A stretch of DNA of 64,000 nt from Candidatus Krumholzibacteriota bacterium (GTDB taxonomy: Bacteria > Krumholzibacteriota > Krumholzibacteriia > LZORAL124-64-63): assembly GCA_022711765.1 (NCBI GenBank), contig JAKLEB010000001.1, positions 912,694 to 976,693 on the forward strand, written 5' to 3'. Positions 42,920 to 51,360 of this stretch are shown piece after piece. The translations under genes and the position numbers were made by a program. The notes below the pieces were generated by a model, which saw only the letters and a list, made by a program, of their open reading frames with translations, did not search any database and was not told the DNA's origin. How positions within the stretch are numbered: the stretch's first letter is position 1; each line of letters begins with the position of its first letter.

Positions 42920-43916
42920 GCCTGAAGTCATCCCAGCTGAGGACCGTGTCGCGGGCCACGGCCCGCGCGAGCCGCAGCCCGATCACGCGATCGCGATGCC
43001 GCGGCGCGATCCCGCCGCCGGGCCGCTTGACGACGAGATCGCCGGCCGCGATCACGGCGCCAGCGGCGAGGTCCCGGGCCGCCACCAGACTCTTGCGCGC
43101 GACGACGCGGTTGGGCAGCTCGCAGGCGGCGGGCCGCTTGACGCCGTCCCCCAGCGCCGCCTCGACGTTGCGGATCGCCCGCACCAGCGCGGCGAACTCG
43201 GCGGGCGCGCTCGACGCGGCGTGGTCCGGCCCCGGCGCGGTCGGATCGAGCGTCAGGTGCTTCTCGATGACGACGGCGCCGAGCGCCGCGGCGGCCACCG
43301 CCACCTCGATCCCCGGCGTGTGGTCGCTGTAGCCGACCGGCAGCCCGAACGCGCTGCGCAGCGTCGCCATGGCTCGCAGGTTGACCTGGTCGATCGGCGT
43401 CGGGTACTGGGTCACGCAGTGCAACAGGACGAGCTCGCGGCAGCCGGCGTCCTGGAGCGCGCGGATCGCCCGCTCGACCTCGCCCAGGGTGCTCATGCCC
43501 GTCGAGAGGATGACGCGCACGCCGGCCGCGCCGAGCCGTTCCAACAGCGGCAGGTTCGTGAGCTCGCCGCTGCCGACCTTCACCGTCGCCAGGCCGAGGG
43601 AGAGCAGGAACTCGAGGCTCCCGGGGTCGAACGGCGTCGAGAGGAAGCTGATGCCGACCTCGCGGCAGAATGCGCGCAGCTCCCGGAACGCATCCTCGCC
43701 GAGCTCCAGCCTGGACAGCATGGTCTGCTGCGGGCCGGCATGGTGGACGCGCTGGTAGGCGGCCGTCGGCGCCGTGTCCGTCGCGAGCTGGGCGGCCTTG
43801 AACGTCTGGAACTTGGCCCAGTCCGCGCCACAGTCCCGGGCGACCGTGACCAGCTGGCGGGCCTTCGCGAGCGACCCGTCGTGGTTGACCCCGATCTCGG
43901 CGATGATCTCGATCAC
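42909..43916 (-). CDS. Nonulosonic acid synthase (NeuB/LegI)
   Basis: 335 residues. Condenses the six-carbon precursor with phosphoenolpyruvate to form the nine-carbon acid. N-terminal TIM barrel: IEIIAEIGVNHDGSLAKARQLV, ADWAKFQTFKAAQL, FLSTPFDPGSLEFL, VKVGSGELTNLPLL, VILSTGMSTLGEV, LLHCVTQYPTP, GYSDHTPG and VIEKHLTLD. A C-terminal SAF/antifreeze-like domain (about 280-335) holds RKSLVAARDLAAGAVI. All key motifs are present. The acid made (Neu5Ac, legionaminic or another) cannot be told from NeuB alone. The start overlaps the NeuD-like stop by four bases. Confidence 0.95.
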   Translation of the reverse strand: MIEIIAEIGVNHDGSLAKARQLVTVARDCGADWAKFQTFKAAQLATDTAPTAAYQRVHHAGPQQTMLSRLELGEDAFRELRAFCREVGISFLSTPFDPGSLEFLLSLGLATVKVGSGELTNLPLLERLGAAGVRVILSTGMSTLGEVERAIRALQDAGCRELVLLHCVTQYPTPIDQVNLRAMATLRSAFGLPVGYSDHTPGIEVAVAAAALGAVVIEKHLTLDPTAPGPDHAASSAPAEFAALVRAIRNVEAALGDGVKRPAACELPNRVVARKSLVAARDLAAGAVIAAGDLVVKRPGGGIAPRHRDRVIGLRLARAVARDTVLSWDDFRHES

Positions 43917-44551
43917 GCTGGCCCGCCTCTCCGCAAAGGGACCGCCGGCGCGCCGGCGTAGGCGCCCGGCCGGTCGAGGTCGCGCACGACGACCGCGCCA
44001 GCGCCGACCGTGATCCCGCTCGCGATCTTGACGGCCGGCAAGACCACGGCGCCGGCGCCGATCAGGCAGTGGTCACCGACAACGACCTCGCCGCAGAGCG
44101 TGGCCCGCGGCGCGACGTGGACGTTGCGGCCCAGGCGGCAGTCGTGCTCGACGACCGCGCCGGTGTTGACGATGCAGAGCTCGCCGAGCACGGCGCCGGC
44201 ATTGACGGCGGCGAGATCGAGGACCACGGTCCCGGCGTCGAGCCGCGCCTCGGCGGCCACGCAGGCGCGGCTCGAGACCAGCACGACACTCCTCGCGCCG
44301 GCCGCGCGGTGCTCCGCGTAGAGACGCCAGCGGTCCGCGGCGTTGCGCACCAGGCCGACGCCGAAGAGCAGGTCGACGCCGCCAAGGTCGCGGCGAATGG
44401 CCGCGTCGTCGCCCAGGTAAGGCAGGTCGTTCCAGGGGCCGCGGTCCTGCCGGTCGACGTATCCGATCAGTTCGCCGATCCGGTCCCGGCGCGCGATGCT
44501 CACGAGCACCCTCGCGTGACCGCCGCTGCCGATGACGACGAGCCTAGACAT
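43913..44551 (-). CDS. NeuD/LegH-type sugar O/N-acyltransferase
   Basis: 212 residues. An N-terminal Rossmann-like segment (MSRLVVIGSGGHARVLVSIARR) is followed by a left-handed beta-helix of hexapeptide repeats (about 95-200: AVNAGAVLGELCIVNTGAVVEHDCRLGRNVHVAPRATLCGEVVVGDHCLIGAGAVVLPAVKI) and the usual AGAPAVPLRR end. The histidine in VVEHDCRLG is the expected catalytic residue. In legionaminic-acid synthesis LegH acetylates the 4-amino sugar made by LegC, and the LegC homologue is the preceding gene, overlapping by eight bases. Confidence 0.9.
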   Translation of the reverse strand: MSRLVVIGSGGHARVLVSIARRDRIGELIGYVDRQDRGPWNDLPYLGDDAAIRRDLGGVDLLFGVGLVRNAADRWRLYAEHRAAGARSVVLVSSRACVAAEARLDAGTVVLDLAAVNAGAVLGELCIVNTGAVVEHDCRLGRNVHVAPRATLCGEVVVGDHCLIGAGAVVLPAVKIASGITVGAGAVVVRDLDRPGAYAGAPAVPLRRGGPA

Positions 44552-45710
44552 GGGCGAGCACCTCGCAGACCCGGTCGACGGCGGCCGGTGTCAGGTCGAC
44601 GCTGCACGGCAGGTTCACCGTGTTCGCGACGAGGTCGCGCGCGCGCCGGTCGCCGACCACCCGGCAGCCACGGTAGGGGCGTTGCAGATGGTTGAGCATC
44701 CACAGCGGCCGGGTCTCGATCCCCTCGGCGCCGAGCGCGGCGACCAGCTCGCGGGCGCGTCCGCGCCACTTGCCGTCCCTCAGGTAGAGCGGATACATCC
44801 AGTGGTTGTTGCGGGCGTACGGCGGGGCCGGCGCGAGCTCGCACCAGGGCAGGTGCGCGAGCCGCTCGCCGTAGCGCGCCAGGTTCGCGCGCTTGCGCGC
44901 GACGAAGTGCTCGAGCAGCTCCAGCTGGCCCACGCCCAGGGCGGCCGCGAGGTTCGTGAGCCGGTAGTTGTAGCCGACCTCGTCGTGACGGAACGCGATC
45001 GGGTCGTCCTTGGCCTGCTGGGTCAGGTAGCGCGCGCGGCCGGCGTGATCCGCGCGATCGGTGACGATCGCACCGCCGCCGCCGGTCGTGATGATCTTGT
45101 TGCCGTTGAACGAGAAGCAGCCGAATTCGCTGTTGGTGCCCGCGTGCCGGCCCGACCAGCCGCCGGAGGTATAGCGCGTCCCGAGCGCCTCGGTCGCATC
45201 CTCGACGACGGCGAGGCCGCGCTCGCGGCACGAGGCGTAGAGGTCTTGCCAATCGCCGGCATGTCCGAACACGGCGACGGTCAAAAGCGCGCCGATCCGC
45301 CGGCCGGTCGAACGGTCGTGCAGGCTCCCTTCGCGCTGCTCCGTCTCGGCGTCCAGGAATTGCCGCAGCGGTTCCGGATCCAGGTTGTAATGGCGGTCGC
45401 AATCGAAGAAGACGGGATCGGCGCCCAGGTAGCGGATCGCGTTGATCGGCGCCACGAACGTCACCGTCGGCGCCAGCACGAGATCGCCGCGTCCTACGCC
45501 GGCGAGGCGCAGGCTGACGTGCAGGGCCGCGGTGCCGCTCGTGCACGCGACGGCGTGGGCGGCGCCGGTCGCGCCGGCGAGTTCCGTCTCGAAGCGGGTC
45601 ACGAAGGGACCGGCCGACGACACCCAGCCCGTGTCCAGGCATTCGCGCACGTAGGTCCACTCGTTGCCCGCGAGGACCGGGACGGAGAGGGGAATGAAAT
45701 CAGGACTCAT
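44544..45710 (-). CDS. LegC-type PLP-dependent sugar aminotransferase
   Basis: 388 residues from ATG at 45710; ATG at 45731 is possible. DegT/DnrJ/EryC1 fold: VLAGNEWTYVRECLDTGWVSSAGPFVTRFE, CTSGTAALHVSLRLAGV, VVEDATEALGTRYTSG and the PLP lysine in CFSFNGNKIITTGGGGAIVT. The start L-S-V-P-x-L-x-G-N-E-W-x-Y and W-V-S-S-A-G are typical of LegC. It should aminate C4 of an NDP-4-keto-6-deoxy sugar, using glutamate. That keto-sugar needs a LegB-type 4,6-dehydratase, which I do not find in the window. Confidence 0.92.
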   Translation of the reverse strand: MSPDFIPLSVPVLAGNEWTYVRECLDTGWVSSAGPFVTRFETELAGATGAAHAVACTSGTAALHVSLRLAGVGRGDLVLAPTVTFVAPINAIRYLGADPVFFDCDRHYNLDPEPLRQFLDAETEQREGSLHDRSTGRRIGALLTVAVFGHAGDWQDLYASCRERGLAVVEDATEALGTRYTSGGWSGRHAGTNSEFGCFSFNGNKIITTGGGGAIVTDRADHAGRARYLTQQAKDDPIAFRHDEVGYNYRLTNLAAALGVGQLELLEHFVARKRANLARYGERLAHLPWCELAPAPPYARNNHWMYPLYLRDGKWRGRARELVAALGAEGIETRPLWMLNHLQRPYRGCRVVGDRRARDLVANTVNLPCSVDLTPAAVDRVCEVLAHV

Positions 45711-47052
45711 GGCCCAGGTCCGATCGTTCACGATCCAGGTCGCCGGTTCGCCGCACCAGTGGACCGAGTCGGGCGACCTCGCCGGCGCGGGCAGCCGCGA
45801 CGCCAGCGATCCGCTCGCGCAAGGCCGCGCCGGCGGCGAGCCGGTTCGCGGCCAGATCGCACAGCCGCCGCACGTCGTCGCTCCCGGGAACCGCCGGGAA
45901 GATCTCCTCGCTGCCGTACTCGAGCACGTCCGCCAGGCTCTGCATCTTGTGGGCGCCGGTCGCCAGGAAGATACAGGGGGTCCCGCCCAGAGCGGCCATG
46001 ATCGTCGGGTGGTAGCGCCCGGACACGAACAGGCGCGCCCGACCCAGGATCGCCGCCGCCAGGTGGATCGGCACCCCGACCGGCACGACCGCCAGCTCGA
46101 GGTCCCCGGCGACCTCCTCGAGGAAGCTGTCGCGGCCGTCCGCCACGACGACGTAGACAGGATAACCCAGGTCGCGCAGGCTCGCGCAGAGCCGCCGGTA
46201 GCCGGCGGTCAGCTCGGCCCGCGCGCCCGGCCGCGTCGCGAGCGAATTGCCCCCGACGCAGACGTAGTGGGCGCTCAGGTCGAGCCGGCCGAGGTAGCGC
46301 TCGTGCTCCGGCGCGGGCAACACGAAATCGCCGTCGGCCGGCAGCTGCGCCCGCGCCGCGCGCTGGCGATCGTACCAGAGGAAGAGCGAGTCGGGGACCA
46401 GGTGGACACGATCGAGGCCCATGTCCTGCTGCGCCACCGCGAGAGACCGCCGATCGCGAACGGCGACCAGATGGCTGCGGCGGAGCGCCTGGGCGGTCAG
46501 CGCGAAGGCGACCGGGTCCCGGCCGGTCTGGGCGCAGTCGGAGAGCATCGTGTTGACGAACACGACGCGCTTGTCCAGCTGGCGGCCCAGTTCCGCCATC
46601 GCCGCGAAGAAACGGATCTGGCGCCGGACCGGCCGGCTGAAGACGACGTCGCCCTCGCCGTTGATCACGACCGTGTCCGCGGCCCGGACGCGCTCGTAGA
46701 GCCCCTGCAGTCCGGGGTCGCGCCGCCGGCGCCGTTGCAGGTTGCGGACGGAGGCGACCGGGTCGTCGACCAGGAAATCGCCAGCTCCCAGCAGGCGATC
46801 GAGTCCGCGCACCGCCACCACGAGCGGATTGCGGGTGGCGCGCCGCGCCAGCGAGCGCGCGAGCCACTGGCGATGCGGCGGGAACAACCGGCTGTGGAAC
46901 CCGTAGTCGGCCGCGGTCGAGGACATCTCAGTCCCGAGCACGCTCTCGCCCGGTCCGAGCGATTCCTTCAACAGGGCGAAGAGGGCCAGGCTGCCGGCGC
47001 GCCCGCCCCAGTTGACGTTGGACCGGTTGTCGCCGACGAGCAGGAATGACAT
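45700..47052 (-). CDS. Polysaccharide pyruvyltransferase-family protein
   Basis: 450 residues. First gene of the minus-strand surface-sugar cluster. Family features: FLLVGDNRSNVNWGGRAGSLAL at the N-terminus, DTVVINGEGDVVFSRPVRRQIRFFAAMAEL (glycine-rich G-E-G), RDRRSLAVAQQDMGLDRVHLVPDSLFLW and SGRYHPTIMAALGGTPCIFLATGAHKM near the C-terminus. Members add ketal-pyruvate to polysaccharides, but several homologues are annotated only by fold, so the reaction is uncertain. The stop overlaps the aminotransferase gene by 11 bases. A candidate promoter lies about 50 nt upstream. Confidence 0.8.
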   Translation of the reverse strand: MSFLLVGDNRSNVNWGGRAGSLALFALLKESLGPGESVLGTEMSSTAADYGFHSRLFPPHRQWLARSLARRATRNPLVVAVRGLDRLLGAGDFLVDDPVASVRNLQRRRRRDPGLQGLYERVRAADTVVINGEGDVVFSRPVRRQIRFFAAMAELGRQLDKRVVFVNTMLSDCAQTGRDPVAFALTAQALRRSHLVAVRDRRSLAVAQQDMGLDRVHLVPDSLFLWYDRQRAARAQLPADGDFVLPAPEHERYLGRLDLSAHYVCVGGNSLATRPGARAELTAGYRRLCASLRDLGYPVYVVVADGRDSFLEEVAGDLELAVVPVGVPIHLAAAILGRARLFVSGRYHPTIMAALGGTPCIFLATGAHKMQSLADVLEYGSEEIFPAVPGSDDVRRLCDLAANRLAAGAALRERIAGVAAARAGEVARLGPLVRRTGDLDRERSDLGHES

Positions 47053-47108
47053 TCGCGTGGGCGGCTGAACGCCGGATGCCTAACTCGAAGAACTCCGTGA
47101 TGTCAGAC

Positions 47109-47138
47109 AGGATAGGACGGGACCGCCGGGAGCGTCCA
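47109..47138 (-). promoter_or_regulatory. Candidate promoter of the surface-sugar cluster
   Basis: On the minus strand: TGGACG (47133-47138), an 18-nt spacer and TATCCT (47109-47114), giving a leader of about 50 nt before the ATG at 47052. Confidence 0.4.
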
Positions 47139-47203
47139 GCGGAGAATCCACGCCCGGCGGCAGTCCGGCGCGAGCGACGAAGCGGGCGCCGCGCCGGCGG
47201 ACA

Positions 47204-47232
47204 TTGCGCCCGATCCGAGCCCGGGGTATCAT
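47204..47232 (+). promoter_or_regulatory. Candidate promoter of the GT52-like gene
   Basis: TTGCGC (47204-47209), a 17-nt spacer and TATCAT (47227-47232), about 67 nt before the ATG at 47299. With the opposing promoter it makes a divergent control region. Confidence 0.5.
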
Positions 47233-47298
47233 CTTGGCGCCCTCGACGGAGTTCGTCGGCGCGACTCGGCAACCCAGGGACAAGACCGGTGGTCGTTC

Positions 47299-48420
47299 AT
47301 GCCGAAATCCCGTGAAGCCGCCGCCAGTTTCGACGCCCTGGTCGTGGTCAAGACTCCCCTGCAGATCCTCAACGCGCTGGAAGCCCGCCACCACTTCGGA
47401 TTCGCGCGACCCGCGCTCACGCTCCTGACGTCGCGCAAGTTTCCCCGCGAGATGCTGCTGCCCCTCGTCGACCCCGCGGACTGGGCCGCGATCCGCTGCT
47501 TCGAGCTGGACCCGTACCGGCGGCCGGTTCGACTGCCGCTCGTGCCGGCCGGGGCGAACGAGGAGCTGGCGGAGATCCGGTGGATCGCGCAGCAGTGGCG
47601 CCTTCGCCGCCGTTACACGGCCTTCTTCCGACCCTGGCGCGGCGCCGCGGATCTCGTGATCGGCAATTACCACCAGGCCCACTTCCGGCATCTCGCCAAC
47701 CTGTTCCGCGATTCGCGGTGCATCCTCGTCGATGACGGTACGGACACGTTCCGGGTCGCCCAGGCGCGTCGCGAGCTCGCCGCCGGCGCCCTCGCGACTC
47801 CGGCGCCGAGCCCCTGGCGAACGCCGAAGAAGTGGTGGCTGGCGAGCGAGGTCGCGTGGAACGTCCGTCCCCGCAAGAACCTGGTGTTCTTCTCGACGTA
47901 CGACCTGGACCTGGCCGCTGCCGACACCCTCGTGCGCAATCGCTACGAGCACGCCGGCCGGCAGATCGTCGCGAACGCCAGCGACGGGCGCGTGCTGTTC
48001 CTCGGCCAGCCCCTGGTGGAGGACGGCTACCTCGGACGCAGCGACCTGCGGGCACTCCTCGGCGACGTCCGCCGGTCCCACACCAGTCAGCCGCTCGCCT
48101 ACGTCCCCCATCCGCGCGAAGACCGCGCCGCGCTCGCCGGCGTCCTCGGCGATTGCGGGATCGCGATGTACGAGATCGGCAAGCCCTTCGAATTCCACCT
48201 GCTCGATTCGACGTCCCTGCCGGGCACGGTCGCCTCGTTCTTCTCGTCCGCGCTGGACAACTGCCGCCTGATCTGGGGCAACCGGATCCGCTTGCTCGCG
48301 TACCGGATCGCGCCCGAGCGGTTGCGCACGAGCCGCGAGTTCGTCGCGGAGGTCTACGCCTACTTCGCCTCGCACGGCCGCGGCTCGATCGAGATCCTCG
48401 AGCCGGGGCAGCCCGCCTGA
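47299..48420 (+). CDS. GT52-like (sialyltransferase-type) glycosyltransferase
   Basis: 373 residues, no signal peptide. The N-terminus VVVKTPLQILNALEARHHFG matches the start of GT52/polysialyltransferase-like enzymes. Later landmarks are CILVDDGTDTFRVA (acidic DDG), YVPHPREDRAALAGVLG (H-P-R-E) and KPFEFHLLDSTSLPGTVASFFSSALDN, where such enzymes carry a histidine and an S-S-A-L block for CMP-sugar binding. It would transfer a CMP-activated nonulosonic acid to a glycan. Placed divergently from the CMP-nonulosonate cluster, it is the natural candidate for the final transfer. Family call is moderately sure; donor and acceptor are inferred. Confidence 0.7.
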   Translation: MPKSREAAASFDALVVVKTPLQILNALEARHHFGFARPALTLLTSRKFPREMLLPLVDPADWAAIRCFELDPYRRPVRLPLVPAGANEELAEIRWIAQQWRLRRRYTAFFRPWRGAADLVIGNYHQAHFRHLANLFRDSRCILVDDGTDTFRVAQARRELAAGALATPAPSPWRTPKKWWLASEVAWNVRPRKNLVFFSTYDLDLAAADTLVRNRYEHAGRQIVANASDGRVLFLGQPLVEDGYLGRSDLRALLGDVRRSHTSQPLAYVPHPREDRAALAGVLGDCGIAMYEIGKPFEFHLLDSTSLPGTVASFFSSALDNCRLIWGNRIRLLAYRIAPERLRTSREFVAEVYAYFASHGRGSIEILEPGQPA

Positions 48421-48449
48421 TTGACTCGCCTGCGGCCCCTGCCTATCAT
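48421..48449 (+). promoter_or_regulatory. Sigma-70 promoter of etfBA
   Basis: TTGACT (48421-48426) directly after the upstream stop codon, a 17-nt spacer and TATCAT (48444-48449). The predicted start near 48456 gives a leader of about 96 nt. Confidence 0.75.
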
Positions 48450-48468
48450 GACCCGCTGAGCAGCGTTC

Positions 48469-48489
48469 GGCGCCCCGTCCCGGGGCGCC
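48469..48489 (+). promoter_or_regulatory. Hairpin in the etfBA leader
   Basis: GGCGCCCC at 48469-48476 pairs perfectly with GGGGCGCC at 48482-48489 (5-nt loop), about 13 nt after the predicted transcription start. It may be a terminator for the preceding gene or a 5' stabiliser of the etfBA mRNA. No T-run follows, which favours the latter. Confidence 0.45.
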
Positions 48490-48551
48490 ACGGCCATCAG
48501 CCACCGTCGCCGTCGCGCGAGGATCGCTCCCGCCGCCGGCAGGAGGAGTCC

Positions 48552-49334
48552 ATGAAGATCGCGGTCTGTGTCAAGCAGGTGCCGGATTCGGAGACCCGGA
48601 TCAACCTGCCGGGGCCGGTGCCCGACCTCGACCGGTCGGCCTTCACCCTGGTGATCAACCCGTATGATCAGTTCGCGGTGGAAGAGGCCGTGCGCATCAA
48701 GGAGAAGCGCGGCGCCGGCGAGATCACGGCCGTAACCGTCGGGCCCCAGGCCAAGGTCCGGGAGATGCTCAAGAAGGACTGCCTCGCCGTCGGTTGCGAC
48801 AAGGCCGTGATCGTCGACGACGCGGCCCTCGCCGGCGCCGACCCGTACGCGGTCGCCCAGGTGCTCGCGTCCGTGCTGAAGCGCGACCGGTTCGACCTCG
48901 TGCTCTTCGGCATCAAGGCGATCGACGACGACGCGAGCCAGGTCGGGGTGATGGTCGCCGAGCTGCTCGGATTCCCGCACGTCAGCTACGTCGGCAACCT
49001 CGTGATCGACGGCGACCGGCTCACGGCCCGGCGCGAGATCGAGGGCGGGGTCGAGGTCGTCGAGAGCGGGACGCCCTGCGTGCTCACCTGCGGCAAGGGC
49101 CTGAACGAGCCGCGTCTGCCGAGCCTGCCCAACATCATGAAAGCCGGGATGAAGCCGGTCGAGGTGCTGGACTGCGCCGGGCTCGGGCTCACCCCGCCCG
49201 CGTCGCTCACGCGGGTCAAGCAGTACAGTCCGCCGCCTCCCCGCGGCGGGTGCACGCTGATCCCGGCTGACGATCCGGCCGCGGCCGCCCGCGAGCTCGC
49301 GCGTCGGCTCCACGAGGAAGCCAAGCTCATCTGA
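48552..49334 (+). CDS. etfB: Electron transfer flavoprotein beta subunit
   Basis: 260 residues; AGGAGGAG precedes the ATG. ETF-beta motifs: MKIAVCVKQVPDSETRI, INPYDQFAVEEAVRIKEK, ITAVTVGP, GADPYAVAQVLA, FDLVLFGIKAIDDDASQVGVMVAELLGFPHVSYV and LPSLPNIMKA. Partner of EtfA; the dimer carries FAD and AMP or a second FAD and shuttles electrons from acyl-CoA and related dehydrogenases. D-D-D-A-S-Q-V-G resembles the respiratory type, but bifurcating status cannot be decided by eye. The gene has a strong promoter of its own and is 23 nt from etfA. Confidence 0.95.
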   Translation: MKIAVCVKQVPDSETRINLPGPVPDLDRSAFTLVINPYDQFAVEEAVRIKEKRGAGEITAVTVGPQAKVREMLKKDCLAVGCDKAVIVDDAALAGADPYAVAQVLASVLKRDRFDLVLFGIKAIDDDASQVGVMVAELLGFPHVSYVGNLVIDGDRLTARREIEGGVEVVESGTPCVLTCGKGLNEPRLPSLPNIMKAGMKPVEVLDCAGLGLTPPASLTRVKQYSPPPPRGGCTLIPADDPAAAARELARRLHEEAKLI

Positions 49335-49357
49335 CCGGCCCGCAAGGAGGCACGACC

Positions 49358-50332
49358 ATGCCGAACATCGCCGTATTCATCGAGCAGCGGGCCGGCCAGA
49401 TCAAGCAGGTCGCCTGGCAGATGCTCAGCGAAGCGCGCCGGCTCGCCGACGCCCAGGGGGGCGAGGTCTGGGGCGTTTTCCTGTCCGAGGGTGGCGAGGC
49501 GCCGCTCGCGGCCGCCGGCAAGTACGGCGCGCAGACGGTGTTCGCCGCCGCGGCGCCTCAGTTCGCGCGCTACGACAGCGAGCTATGGACCCAGGCCGTC
49601 GCCGCGTTCGTGAGGGATCACCACCCCGACGTGTTGCTCGTCGGCTCGACGGCGATGGGCAAGGACCTCGCGCCGCGCCTCGCCGCGCGACTCGGCGCCG
49701 CCTGCGTCAGCGACGCCGTCGGGCTGAGCTGGGACGGCGGGCTCGTGGTGCGCCGGCCCGTGTACGCCGGCAAGTGTTTCGCCGACGTCGTCGTGACGGG
49801 CGCCGTCGCGATCGTGGGGATCCGGCCCAACGCCTTCGCGCTCGCCGAGCGGCCGACCGTCGCGAAGGCCGTCACGTTCGCGCCCGTCCTCGACGGGAGC
49901 GCCGCGAAGGCGATCGTCACGAAGATCGAGACCGCCGCCGCGGGCGAGGTTTCGCTCACCGAGGCCGAGATCGTGGTCTCCGGCGGGCGCGGCATCAAGG
50001 GCCCGGAGAACTACAAGCTCATCGAGGACCTCGCCGCGGCGTTCGGCGCCGCCGCGGGCGCGAGCCGCGCGGTCGTCGACGCCGGCTGGGTCGCGTACAG
50101 CCATCAGGTCGGCCAGACCGGCAAGACCGTGGCGCCGAATCTGTACGTCGCCTGCGGCATCTCGGGCGCGATCCAGCACCTGGCCGGCATGAGCTCGTCG
50201 AAGTGCATCGTGGCCATCAACAAGGATGCGAACGCGCCCATCTTCAAGTTGGCCGACTACGGCATCGTGGGCGACCTCTTCGCCGTCCTGCCGGCGCTGG
50301 CCGAGGCGGTCCGGGAGATCCGCAGGCGCTAG
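49358..50332 (+). CDS. etfA: Electron transfer flavoprotein alpha subunit
   Basis: 324 residues. The N-terminal domain begins [28 protein letters not shown]. The FAD-binding C-terminal domain has [66 protein letters not shown] and [28 protein letters not shown], all canonical. It forms the ETF with EtfB and binds the redox-active FAD. The likely membrane acceptor gene is 6.5 kb downstream on the other strand (56790-58808). No acyl-CoA dehydrogenase adjoins. Confidence 0.96.
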   Translation: MPNIAVFIEQRAGQIKQVAWQMLSEARRLADAQGGEVWGVFLSEGGEAPLAAAGKYGAQTVFAAAAPQFARYDSELWTQAVAAFVRDHHPDVLLVGSTAMGKDLAPRLAARLGAACVSDAVGLSWDGGLVVRRPVYAGKCFADVVVTGAVAIVGIRPNAFALAERPTVAKAVTFAPVLDGSAAKAIVTKIETAAAGEVSLTEAEIVVSGGRGIKGPENYKLIEDLAAAFGAAAGASRAVVDAGWVAYSHQVGQTGKTVAPNLYVACGISGAIQHLAGMSSSKCIVAINKDANAPIFKLADYGIVGDLFAVLPALAEAVREIRRR

Positions 50333-50347
50333 GCGGCCGCCGCACGA

Positions 50348-50386
50348 AGAACCGGGGGCCGCCGCGGCGTCGCTGCCCCCGGTTCT
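50348..50386. terminator. Bidirectional hairpin terminator
   Basis: AGAACCGGGGGC at 50348-50359 pairs perfectly with GCCCCCGGTTCT at 50375-50386 (12 bp, 15-nt loop), between etfA and the convergent TPR gene. Confidence 0.7.
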
Positions 50387-50408
50387 CGCTGGCCGGATCG
50401 GCTCGAAT

Positions 50409-51257
50409 CTACTCTTGCAGGAGACTCCAGACGTCGGACATGTCCAGTCCGGCCTGCTCGGCCTTCACGGCGTGGCTGTAGGCGCTGAGGAAGTCCTCGC
50501 AGTGGGCGCTCGCGAGTCCGAGCCACCCGTGGGCCTCGGCGTGGTCCGGATCGATGTCCAGCGCCGCTCGGCCGGCCTTGACGGCATCGCCGTACTCGCC
50601 CAGCCGGCAGAGCAGACCGGCGCGATGGCTGTGCGCGTCGGCGGAGCGCTCGTCGAGGATCAGGGCGCGGTCGTAAGCCGCCATGGCTTCCTGGTACCTT
50701 TCCAGCTGCTCGAGCGTCTCGCCGAGCGCGAGGTAGAGCGGCGGATTCTCTTCCTGGGCCAGGAATGCGCGGCACTCCTGCTCGGCGGCGCGCAGCCGGC
50801 CTGCCCGCGCGAGACAGGAGACGAGGCGATAGCGGGCGGCGGCCGCGTGCTCGTCGACCTTCAGCGCGGCCCGGTAGTTCTCGGTCGCGGAATCCAGCCA
50901 GCCGAGCTCGAGGTAGATGTCCCCCAGCTGCAGATGAGCCGGCGCGAAGGCCGGGTCGACGGCCAGGGCGTCCTCAGCGGCGGTGGTCGCCGCCGTCAGT
51001 CGACCCTGCTGCCGGTAGACGTCGGCCAGCATGGTGAGCAATTCCGGCGTCGGCTTCGCACGGGTCAAACCCTCCTCCAGGATCGCCGCGGCCTCGTCGA
51101 GATCGCCGGCCTGGAGCGGGATCGCGGCCGCGCACAGGTAGCTGGTCGCGACCTCGGCGGTCGAGGATTGACCGGCACCGGCCGGGAAGGGACCGAACAG
51201 GGCCGCGAAACCCGAAAGAAGGGTGAGGACTGCCAGATCGCGTCGGACAGCAAGCAT
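50409..51257 (-). CDS. Exported TPR protein
   Basis: 282 residues with a signal peptide (about 1-29, hydrophobic core LAVLTLLSGFAALFG, cleavage near AGAGQ) and GGGGAG before the ATG. The mature protein is about six tetratricopeptide repeats: ELLTMLADVYRQQGRLTAATTAAEDALAVDP, APAHLQLGDIYLELGWLDSATENYRAALKVD, then LYLALGETLEQLERYQEAMAAYDRALILD and HSHRAGLLCRLGEYGDAVKAGRAALDIDP. It should be a periplasmic protein-interaction scaffold. No partner gene is adjacent, and the specific role is unknown. Confidence 0.85.
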   Translation of the reverse strand: MLAVRRDLAVLTLLSGFAALFGPFPAGAGQSSTAEVATSYLCAAAIPLQAGDLDEAAAILEEGLTRAKPTPELLTMLADVYRQQGRLTAATTAAEDALAVDPAFAPAHLQLGDIYLELGWLDSATENYRAALKVDEHAAAARYRLVSCLARAGRLRAAEQECRAFLAQEENPPLYLALGETLEQLERYQEAMAAYDRALILDERSADAHSHRAGLLCRLGEYGDAVKAGRAALDIDPDHAEAHGWLGLASAHCEDFLSAYSHAVKAEQAGLDMSDVWSLLQE

Positions 51258-51360
51258 GGTGAATCTCCCCGTAGCAGTTCATGACGGGCATTGTGCATGC
51301 CCGATCGCGTGCTACGGGAGACGGATCAAGAAGCGTACCGGACGCCCTGCGGGGCTCGGG

